Positions 1-4,842 of a stretch of 5,341 nucleotides of DNA are shown in pieces. The stretch's first letter is position 1; each line of letters opens with the position of its first letter. The notes below the pieces were generated by a model. That model did no database searches and was not told the DNA's origin. It was given only the letters and a program-made list of their open reading frames with translations. The translations under genes were made by a program, and so were the position numbers. This stretch comes from an uncultured Eubacteriales bacterium (lineage in GTDB: Bacteria; Bacillota; Clostridia; Oscillospirales; CAG-272): assembly GCA_900556615.1 (NCBI GenBank), contig USPP01000140.1, positions 1-5,341 of the forward strand. Reading direction: 5' to 3'.

Positions 1-67
1 TTTTTAGTGCAACTAAATTTCTATTCGCACACGAGCAAAGAATGCCGGAAAAACGCTCGGTTGTTAA

Positions 68-95
68 TTGACATTTGTTTAATTTATGATATAAT
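68..95 (+). promoter_or_regulatory. Sigma-A-type promoter of the PAS regulator gene
   Basis: A perfect -35 hexamer TTGACA (68-73) and a perfect -10 hexamer TATAAT (90-95) are separated by 16 bp in AT-rich DNA. The start of transcription is expected near 101-103. That leaves about 195 nt of leader before the favoured start codon at 297. A second TATAAT at 235-240 has only a poor -35 candidate (TTGTCC, 210-215, 19 bp away), so it is a weaker alternative. Both hexamers are seen directly; promoter activity is inferred. Confidence 0.75.
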
Positions 96-100
96 TATAG

Positions 101-281
101 ACAGAACATTTTTGCAGTTCGGGAGAACAACGCTTTCCGTATTAAGGAGCGTTAGGCGAATCTTCGGAGCGGCGGATGGACCTTTGCGGATTCCATTATT
201 CAAAGAGCGTTGTCCTGCCGCTTGCCGTGTGGGTTATAATGATATTTTGCCGCTATGAACGAAGTAGTGAGTCCCTATTGA
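101..281 (+). promoter_or_regulatory. Long 5' leader with competing RNA helices
   Basis: The stretch between the consensus promoter and the PAS regulator start holds several complementary segments. GTTC/GAAC (117-120/125-128) closes a GGGA tetraloop of the GNRA type. ACAACGCT (127-134) can pair with AGCGTTGT (206-213), but AACGCT (129-134) can instead pair locally with AGCGTT (148-153). Positions 167-175 can form a 9-bp helix with 215-223, counting two G-U pairs; this helix crosses the 127-134/206-213 helix and would make a pseudoknot. Its core AGCGGC (168-173) could also pair with a second GCCGCT at 249-254. No U-tract terminator is seen. It matches no riboswitch class that I recognise. The sub-motif GAGCG occurs three times, so some pairing choices may be incidental. 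A cis-regulatory RNA is an inference. Confidence 0.35.
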
Positions 282-296
282 ATGTCAGGTGATATT

Positions 297-1166
297 ATGA
301 AAAACGTATCGGATAATGCTGAAGAGATATTGAATCGTTATATCAGCGGATTTCATCAGTATATTTTGAAGAAGCCGGTTCATTTGTCTTATGTAAGTGA
401 CAATTTATGCGATTTGATCGGTTATACCCAAAAGGAGCTTCTGAGCGATAAGGCAGATATTTATGCCGCTTTGGTACATCCTGCAGACGCACGCCTTTAC
501 TCTGATTTTCTAAAAAAGCTTTTATCGGAGGAAAAGACGCTGACTGCCCATTACCGCCTTCTAAAAAAGGATGGAACACTTATTTATGTGAACGATACTG
601 CTTCTTTCGGAAAGCTTTCTGACGGAACGCCGGTTGCCTATTCGGTGCTGACCGATATTACTTCCGTAAAAAATGCAAGAGAGCAGCCGGTTAAACCGAT
701 ATCGGGGACAATAACCACCCTTGCTCCGAATCCTGCACCGATGAGAAAGATATATATTCGTACTTTCGGATATTTTGATGTGTTTGTTAATGATAATCCT
801 ATTGCTTTCCGGAATCAGAAGTCAAAAGAATTGCTTGCGCTTATTGTTGATCGGAGGGGCGGATATGTTTCCTCTGAAGAAGCAATCAGCTATCTCTGGG
901 AGAATGAGCCGATCAATCAGGTTACCATGGCAAGATATCGCAAGGTCGCCATGAGGCTTAAAATTATTCTGGAGGAGTATGGAATTTCGGATATAATCAG
1001 AACGGTTAACGGGAAACGCTGTATAGCTGTTGACAAGGTACGCTGTGATCTGTACAATTATCTTTCGGGAGAAGAAAAATATTCTCAGCTTTTCAAGGGA
1101 AGCTATCTTACTAATTACAGCTGGGGTGAGATGACTCTTGCGGAACTGCAAATGCATAGTACATAG
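297..1166 (+). CDS. PAS-domain transcriptional regulator with SARP/OmpR-like winged-helix output
   Basis: This is probably a cytoplasmic one-component regulator of 289 residues. The N-terminal part (about residues 10-123) reads as a PAS_3-type sensor fold: GYTQKEL near 42, the HP-D-R-Y segment near 61-68, KKDGT near 90 and the closing TDIT near 119. A Pro/Thr-rich linker (about 130-150) leads to a winged-helix domain (about 152-255) beginning IRTFGYFDVFVN, with KSKELLALI near 175, a recognition-helix-like segment around RYRKVAMRL (213-221) and an IRTVNGKRCIAVD wing. The end NYSWGEMT is the usual C-terminus of a clostridial SARP-like family that normally carries a receiver domain, so here PAS replaces the receiver. 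I favour ATG 297 because AGGTGAT (287-293) is fully complementary to the 16S rRNA end; ATG 282 is in frame (294 residues) but has no good binding site. Ligand and target genes are unknown. Confidence 0.85.
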   Translation: MKNVSDNAEEILNRYISGFHQYILKKPVHLSYVSDNLCDLIGYTQKELLSDKADIYAALVHPADARLYSDFLKKLLSEEKTLTAHYRLLKKDGTLIYVNDTASFGKLSDGTPVAYSVLTDITSVKNAREQPVKPISGTITTLAPNPAPMRKIYIRTFGYFDVFVNDNPIAFRNQKSKELLALIVDRRGGYVSSEEAISYLWENEPINQVTMARYRKVAMRLKIILEEYGISDIIRTVNGKRCIAVDKVRCDLYNYLSGEEKYSQLFKGSYLTNYSWGEMTLAELQMHST

Positions 1167-1204
1167 AAAGCGGACAAATGCGGATATTACGACTTGTGAA
1201 AGCT

Positions 1205-1345
1205 TCCTGATGTATTTCGAAACATATATACTTTCATTTCGGTGATTTCTCGAAAGAAAATATTTTTCCCCGATTGGGCGAATTGATTGCCGATTGTGCT
1301 GATCCTGAGGAACAGGAAACCCATATATCAGAGCTGCGAAAATAA
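1205..1345 (+). pseudogene. Possible 3' remnant of a decayed gene
   Basis: Between the PAS regulator and the phosphodiesterase, one frame stays open for about 46 codons up to a TAA at 1343-1345. Its product is protein-like in composition: FGDFSKENIFPRLGELIAD, then a charged end closing in SELRK. There is no ATG or GTG start and no ribosome binding site in this frame, and a TGA lies just upstream of it. An adjacent frame upstream (about 1168-1242, containing the peptide CESFLMYFETYILSFR) is also open and could be an earlier part of the same gene joined by an indel. I do not recognise the family. A chance open stretch is a real alternative, since 46 codons is short. Confidence 0.25.
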
Positions 1346-1375
1346 TATTCAAAATAATTTATCGGAGAATGTAAG

Positions 1376-1801
1376 ATGATTAAATTACAGGCGCACAGGG
1401 GAGTAAGCTCGGAGTATCCGGAAAACACTTTTTCTGCATTTCGGGCGGCGGTTGCACAGGGATATGATGTTATAGAATTTGATCCGAAATTTACAAAGGA
1501 TGGAGAAATCGTCGTGCTGCATGATTTTTCTCTTAACAGAACGGGAAGACTGCCCGGCGGCGGACAATTGTCAAAGGAAATCAAAATTAATGAAATATCC
1601 TTGGCAGAAGCCCGTTCTTTTGATTATGGCTTATGGTTTGACAATTCCTTCAAAGGGGAAAAGCTTCCGCTGTTTTCTGAGCTTTTAAGCTTTGCCGAGC
1701 AGTACAAGATAACATTGAAGATTGATAATGTGTGGGAGCGCTTTCCCGAAGACGTTAGGGAGAAGCTTTTCGGGGAATATGAAAAAAACAGGATAAAGTA
1801 A
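1376..1801 (+). CDS. Glycerophosphodiester phosphodiesterase, N-terminal part (frame broken)
   Basis: This encodes the first half of a GDPD-type TIM barrel, the family that hydrolyses glycerophosphodiesters to glycerol-3-phosphate and an alcohol. The active-site pattern is plain: AHRG (6-9), PENT (15-18), the metal-binding pair E34 and D36 in IEFDPKFTKDG, and the catalytic LHD (48-50) followed by NRTG. LPLFSELL (97-104) and LKIDN (114-118) match later barrel segments; the D in LKIDN stands where many members have an E-x-K motif. GGAG at 1364-1367 sits 8 nt before ATG 1376, a good binding site. Only 141 residues are made before TAA at 1799-1801, against a usual 240-280, because the frame is lost at the A-run 1782-1788; the second half continues in the next entry. 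No signal peptide is seen, so the product would be cytoplasmic. No promoter is evident in the 210 nt upstream, so co-transcription with the PAS regulator is possible. Confidence 0.85.
   Translation: MIKLQAHRGVSSEYPENTFSAFRAAVAQGYDVIEFDPKFTKDGEIVVLHDFSLNRTGRLPGGGQLSKEIKINEISLAEARSFDYGLWFDNSFKGEKLPLFSELLSFAEQYKITLKIDNVWERFPEDVREKLFGEYEKNRIK
1782..1789 (+). other. Frame-break site: A7 run and in-frame A AAA AAC slippery heptamer
   Basis: Seven A residues (1782-1788) followed by C mark where the phosphodiesterase reading frame switches. In the upstream frame the codons are GAA AAA AAC, so 1783-1789 is a correctly phased X XXY YYZ heptamer. A -1 slip, or one extra A added in DNA or mRNA, leads directly into the downstream frame (CAG GAT AAA and on). 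A purine-rich GGGGA (1772-1776) lies 6 nt before the heptamer. A small hairpin, GCAGG (1804-1808) with CCTGT (1814-1818), begins 14 nt after it. A true single-base deletion or an assembly error in the homopolymer is the simplest explanation; programmed slippage is possible. Confidence 0.6.
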
Positions 1802-1824
1802 GGGCAGGCTTTACCTGTACCGAT

Positions 1825-2205
1825 ATGAAAACAATTTCTGTTATCTCTAAGAGATTTCCATATGCGGATCTGCACTATGACGGAGCTGTTTTTTCAAGGG
1901 AGAATCTTGAAAGCATAGCTGAAATGTCGGCGGGACATGATTTTAGTATATGGGTTTGCTATGATAACGCGGCGTCAAAATGGTTTAAGAAAGCAAAGGC
2001 AACAAAAGAGATTTGCCATACTGTAAAAAAATACGGTAAACTCGGTATTTGGATTTTGTCGGAAAAACAGGAGCTTGTAACGGCTGTCGAAGACTTTGAA
2101 CCGGATATTATCGAAACGGCGGGACAAGTAAAGCCGGAATGGATAAAGCATTTTCAGACGCTGAAAGAAAGTTTTTTCAGACCGGTGGCGCCCGAACAAC
2201 AATGA
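1825..2205 (+). CDS. Glycerophosphodiester phosphodiesterase, C-terminal part (out of frame with the N-terminal part)
   Basis: This frame holds the second half of the same GDPD barrel. The first ATG is at 1825, but the frame is open from 1783. The codons before the ATG read as family sequence (DKVRAGFTCTD, then MKTISVISKRFPYADLHYDG), so the ATG is almost certainly internal rather than a start. There is no usable ribosome binding site before it. KYGKLGIWILSEKQEL and DFEPDIIETAGQVKPEW match the last barrel strands, where GDPDs typically have a W-x-x-N/D segment and a closing II-TD-P-like segment. Joined to the N-terminal half with one extra base, the product would be about 276 residues, normal for the family. 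Alone, this half lacks the HRG and HD residues and would not be active. A terminator lies about 105 nt downstream. Confidence 0.7.
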   Translation: MKTISVISKRFPYADLHYDGAVFSRENLESIAEMSAGHDFSIWVCYDNAASKWFKKAKATKEICHTVKKYGKLGIWILSEKQELVTAVEDFEPDIIETAGQVKPEWIKHFQTLKESFFRPVAPEQQ

Positions 2206-2270
2206 CCTTTTTGCTTTTTATTGTACCGGTCAATATGTTTATGTTCTCTTACACTTTTGAAAAATCTAAT

Positions 2271-2296
2271 AAAAAGAATACTGCCGGAGGCCCGGC
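2271..2296 (-). terminator. Weak intrinsic terminator for the minus-strand acetyltransferase
   Basis: GCCGG (2283-2287) and CCGGC (2292-2296) form a GC-only 5-bp stem with a 4-nt loop. Read on the minus strand, it is followed after AGTA by TTCTTTTTATT (2278 downwards). It would end transcription about 185 nt past the acetyltransferase stop. The stem is short and the T-run is offset by four bases, so it may be inefficient. On the plus strand it sits just ahead of the stronger phosphodiesterase terminator. Confidence 0.35.
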
Positions 2297-2309
2297 GAAA
2301 TCAGTATCA

Positions 2310-2347
2310 GGAGGCAAGCCGTGCTTTAACACGGCAGCCTCTTTTTA
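2310..2347 (+). terminator. Strong intrinsic terminator of the phosphodiesterase block
   Basis: GAGGC (2311-2315) pairs with GCCTC (2337-2341) and GCCGTG (2318-2323) with CACGGC (2330-2335). The two stems are separated by a small AA/A internal loop, and the hairpin loop is CTTTAA. The run TTTTTATTT follows at once on the plus strand, and no comparable T-run lies on the other side, so it acts on rightward transcription. It is about 105 nt past the phosphodiesterase stop. The rest of the 2206-2480 gap holds no gene that I can support. Confidence 0.85.
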
Positions 2348-2480
2348 TTTGCCCATTTGCCCGTGAGAATGGATTTATAAAAATTTTGCTGACGGAAACG
2401 TTCAATCAGACGTAAAGAACTGCGGGAAACAGATGTTTTTGTATCACAGAGATGATAATAGTTTATAACAAAGAGATCGG

Positions 2481-2909
2481 CTATTTACTCCAAGTCATAA
2501 TAAATTCTTTTTCATTAGTGCTTTCATCAATACTTTCGGATTGAATTTCAAAACGTTCTCTCAGATAAAAAAGAATCGCCCGGGTATTTTTTTGGTAAAC
2601 ATTTAAATACAGAGATGATCTGATTTCTTTCACATAATCCAATAATTCTTTTCCGATGCCTTTTGATTGAATCGCTTCTCTCACAAAAATTCCTTCGATG
2701 TAATTGTCAGTCAAACCGATAAAACCCGTTGCTTGCTTGGTATTATTGGTTTCGTATACATAAATTTCCGCGCGGGGCAATAGATTTTTTACCCTTGCGT
2801 AATGGTCTGTCCAATATTGTTTTTGTATGAAATTATGTGTTTTGATATTTGTGTCCAGCCATATCTGCATAATGTTGTCTATATCTTCAGTTCTGAATTT
2901 TCTTATCAC
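2481..2909 (-). CDS. GNAT-family N-acetyltransferase, YjaB-like
   Basis: The product (142 residues) is a single-domain GNAT enzyme, a family that transfers an acetyl group from acetyl-CoA to an amine. It opens IRKFRTEDIDNIMQIW, a typical first strand and helix. GLTDNYIEGIFV (about 65-76) is the central strand, QSKGIG (81-86) is the Q/R-x-x-G-x-G/A acetyl-CoA pyrophosphate loop, and LNVYQKN plus AILFY (about 102-115) form the later strand and helix where the cofactor is held. The IW-DTN-THNFI pattern resembles E. coli YjaB-type enzymes; the substrate cannot be told. Translation starts at GTG 2907-2909, supported by AGAGG (2916-2920) at 6 nt. The gene is about 33% GC by my count of 2521-2700 (59 of 180), far below the roughly 50% in sampled parts of the neighbouring metallolyase gene, which suggests separate acquisition. 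No clear promoter was found. It is flanked by terminators on both sides. Confidence 0.85.
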   Translation of the reverse strand: MIRKFRTEDIDNIMQIWLDTNIKTHNFIQKQYWTDHYARVKNLLPRAEIYVYETNNTKQATGFIGLTDNYIEGIFVREAIQSKGIGKELLDYVKEIRSSLYLNVYQKNTRAILFYLRERFEIQSESIDESTNEKEFIMTWSK

Positions 2910-2954
2910 AATATACCTCTACCAATTGCGGTTTATCTTATTTTCCTCTGAATG

Positions 2955-2978
2955 TCCTATATTTTCAATATATCAGGA
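2955..2978. repeat. Imperfect inverted repeat upstream of the acetyltransferase gene
   Basis: TCCTATATT (2955-2963) faces AATATATCAGGA (2967-2978); the arms are complementary apart from three extra bases in the right arm. It lies about 46 bp upstream of the GTG start, where an operator or a leader hairpin could sit. AT-rich DNA yields such repeats by chance. No clear -35/-10 pair was found beside it. Confidence 0.2.
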
Positions 2979-3091
2979 GAATTCTGTTGAAATTTATTGG
3001 AATTCTATCAGAGCAGCGATTACTTAAGAAATTGCGGCTTTGAAATTCCGTTTTGTCTTGTACTTTCGGTAAAAATCTATGTCAGAAAAAG

Positions 3092-3171
3092 CGCAATATT
3101 CAGCCGGAGACACAAAAAACGCCCGAACAGTTTTAAAAATTTTCGGGCGTTTCCATCGTATTCATATTGCG
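3092..3171. repeat. Outer inverted repeat enclosing the metallolyase terminator
   Basis: CGCAATAT (3092-3099) is exactly complementary to ATATTGCG (3164-3171). Flanking A5 (3086-3090) and T5 (3172-3176) could extend the pairing past one bulged G (3091). The pair encloses the strong terminator hairpin at 3117-3152. On the minus strand the 3' arm is followed by CTTTTT, so the outer stem could itself serve as a second, backup terminator. Confidence 0.5.
3114..3152 (-). terminator. Strong intrinsic terminator of the metallolyase gene
   Basis: AAACGCCCGAA (3117-3127) and TTCGGGCGTTT (3142-3152) form an 11-bp perfect stem around a 14-nt AT-rich loop. On the minus strand it is followed by TTTTTT (3119-3114), partly shared with the stem. 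It lies about 135 nt past the metallolyase stop codon. On the plus strand only TTT follows, so it is mainly a leftward terminator. It also separates the metallolyase from the acetyltransferase transcription unit. Confidence 0.85.
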
Positions 3172-3227
3172 TTTTTACCGATTCTTATCGCAGTCAATCG
3201 GCGAATGGGAAGCTTTCTTTGCGGCAT
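3162..3227 (-). CDS. Possible 21-residue basic peptide downstream of the metallolyase
   Basis: ATG at 3225-3227 follows AGGAG (3231-3235) with only 3 nt between, and the frame runs 21 codons to TGA (3162-3164). The peptide is very basic: it opens MPQRKLPIRRL and ends with RIGKNAI, and it has no acidic residues. It lies 61 nt past the metallolyase stop and ends at the outer arm of the terminator structure. It would share the metallolyase transcript. No family is recognised, the spacing is tight and the length is within chance, so this is only a candidate. Confidence 0.2.
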   Translation of the reverse strand: MPQRKLPIRRLTAIRIGKNAI

Positions 3228-3287
3228 TTTCTCCTCATCGGTCAATTAGGTTTTCTGGCTCCGGTTGTTGCGCCGTACGCTTATGTT

Positions 3288-4733
3288 TTATTCGTGTTTT
3301 TCACGGAGATGAATATGACTAAGTCTTTCATACTCATCAAAGTCGATATTTTTCACGATATATTCAAGCTCCATATCGCCCATAGCGGTATTTCTTCCGT
3401 CGGCATACTGCTTATCCACCTCATCCTTGATTTTGGCAATAAGAGGAGATCTTTTGTCGATGGCGTCCTCTCCTGTAAGTCTGAAATATCCGTTTATCCA
3501 AAAAGCAATACCCGCAAGACCGCTGTGCGAATCAACCGCAACGGCGGCGGGACGTCCGAGTATCTTTTCGGTGTCGAAGATATTATAGATTTCCTGATCC
3601 TTGAGAAGTCCGTCCGCATGGATTCCGGCGCGTGTGACATTAAAATTACGTCCGACAAAGGGAGTTCTCGGCGGTATTTCATATCCGATTTCCTGTTCAA
3701 AGAAATTGGCTATTTCGGTTATTACCGAAAGATTCATTCCGTCGGTTGTTCCGCGAAGCGAGGCATATTCAATTGCCATTGCCTCAAGAGGGCAGTTTCC
3801 GGTTCTTTCTCCTATTCCGAGCAGGGAACAGTTGACGCCGGAACAGCCGTAGAGCCAAGCGGTTGAGGCATTTGTGACTACCTTGTAAAAGTCATTGTGG
3901 CCGTGCCATTCGAGCATGGAGCTTGGGAAGCCGGCGTAATGCTGAAGTCCGTAAATAATACCGGGGACGCTTCTCGGGAGAGCGGCACCCTGATAGGAAA
4001 CGCCGAAGCCCATGGTATCGCAGGCACGTATTTTTATGGGAATACCCGCTTCCTCCGAGAGCCTGTTCAGCGCTTCTGCAAAAGGAACGACGAAACCGTA
4101 GTAATCGGCGCGTGTGATATCCTCAAAGTGACAGCGGGGACGGATTCCCTTGTCAAGGATATTTTTTACGATACCGAGGTATTTATCCATTGCTTTTGCG
4201 CGGGTAAGCCCCATTTTATTGTAGATATGATAGTCGGAGCACGATACAAGAACACCGGTTTCTTTCAGCCCGAGAGATTTTACCAGATCGAAATCCTTGT
4301 CGTTAGCGCGTATCCAGCTTGTTACCTCGGGAAATTCGTAGCCTAAAGACTGACACTCCTCAACGGCGCGTCTGTCTTTTTCGGAGTATACGAAAAATTC
4401 GCTTTGACGGATAAGTCCTTTCGGTCCTCCGAGCTTGTGAAGAAGCTTGAACAGCTCTACTATTTGTTCAACGGTAAAGGGAGAGGTGGATTGCTGACCG
4501 TCGCGGAAGGTTGTATCGGTTATCCATACTTCTTCCGGCATGTTAACCGGCACATAGCGATGATTGAAAGATACCTTCGGTACTGATTCATAATCGAAGA
4601 GATGGCGGTAAAGATTCGGGGTATCGCGATCCTGGAGCTGATATTTATATGCCGACTGCTCAAGCAGATTGGTAGCGTGTGAAAATTCAAGCGTTTGTCC
4701 CTGAGAAATCGGCTTGTTCTGATTTTCCTGCAT
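3288..4733 (-). CDS. DRE-TIM metallolyase, isopropylmalate/homocitrate synthase-like; possible Re-citrate synthase
   Basis: The 481-residue product is a cytoplasmic TIM-barrel acyl transferase that condenses an acyl-CoA (usually acetyl-CoA) with a 2-oxo acid. Visible signatures are DTTFRDGQQ (73-81, with the catalytic R77 and the metal ligand D78), RCHFEDITRAD (200-210), EWHGHND (275-281, metal ligands H277 and H279), GIGERTGN (306-313) and AGIHADGLLK (369-378). A 70-residue N-terminal extension precedes the barrel, and the C-terminal tail (about 410-481) looks too short for a full LeuA-type allosteric domain. The sequence resembles the clostridial group often labelled 2-isopropylmalate synthase that includes the Re-face citrate synthase of Clostridium kluyveri. 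That would make citrate from oxaloacetate for glutamate synthesis. This specificity is an inference from memory of the family; homocitrate or isopropylmalate synthesis is not excluded. GGAGG (4739-4743) sits 5 nt before the ATG, and no leu, nif or tricarboxylate genes are adjacent here. Confidence 0.9.
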   Translation of the reverse strand: MQENQNKPISQGQTLEFSHATNLLEQSAYKYQLQDRDTPNLYRHLFDYESVPKVSFNHRYVPVNMPEEVWITDTTFRDGQQSTSPFTVEQIVELFKLLHKLGGPKGLIRQSEFFVYSEKDRRAVEECQSLGYEFPEVTSWIRANDKDFDLVKSLGLKETGVLVSCSDYHIYNKMGLTRAKAMDKYLGIVKNILDKGIRPRCHFEDITRADYYGFVVPFAEALNRLSEEAGIPIKIRACDTMGFGVSYQGAALPRSVPGIIYGLQHYAGFPSSMLEWHGHNDFYKVVTNASTAWLYGCSGVNCSLLGIGERTGNCPLEAMAIEYASLRGTTDGMNLSVITEIANFFEQEIGYEIPPRTPFVGRNFNVTRAGIHADGLLKDQEIYNIFDTEKILGRPAAVAVDSHSGLAGIAFWINGYFRLTGEDAIDKRSPLIAKIKDEVDKQYADGRNTAMGDMELEYIVKNIDFDEYERLSHIHLREKHE

Positions 4734-4785
4734 TTTTGCCTCCGTAATTTGTCAAAGTAATCCTGTTGATTGGGATATTAAGATG

Positions 4786-4814
4786 ATTATACCATGCAAT
4801 ATGAATTTTTGCAA
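4786..4814 (-). promoter_or_regulatory. Sigma-A-type promoter of the metallolyase gene, extended -10
   Basis: On the minus strand TTGCAA (4814-4809) and TATAAT (4791-4786) are exactly 17 bp apart, and TGG directly before the -10 gives an extended TGnTATAAT. Transcription should start near 4779, leaving a leader of about 45 nt with a clean GGAGG site. No terminator separates ylbJ from this promoter, so readthrough from ylbJ may also feed the gene. ATTGCA occurs twice in the same direction around the spacer, which may be chance in AT-rich DNA. Confidence 0.75.
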
Positions 4815-4842
4815 TAGGATTCCTGCATTTTTTTAAAATATT

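Noticed and set aside
32..59. CGAGC/GCTCG hairpin as a terminator of an upstream gene
   Set aside because: The 5-bp stem has an 18-nt loop and no T-run follows on either strand.
7..258. Open frame of 83 codons across the leader
   Set aside because: It starts upstream of the consensus promoter, has no ribosome binding site, and its sequence is better explained as a promoter plus RNA leader.
822..1584. Long minus-strand open frames opposite the PAS regulator and the phosphodiesterase
   Set aside because: They are antisense to clear protein-coding sequence with recognisable domains, and they lack ribosome binding sites and family signatures.
2202..2366. Small hydrophobic ORF starting in an ATGA overlap with the phosphodiesterase stop (MTFLLFIVPVNMFMF...)
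   Set aside because: The reading frame runs straight through the strong terminator at 2310-2347 and its stop lies beyond it; no Shine-Dalgarno sequence precedes the ATG.
2997..3866. A 289-codon plus-strand open frame
   Set aside because: It crosses the metallolyase terminator and then runs antisense to the metallolyase gene; its composition is that of a shadow frame.
3897..4346. A 149-codon plus-strand open frame
   Set aside because: It lies entirely antisense to the conserved DRE-TIM barrel region, whose motifs are all on the minus strand.
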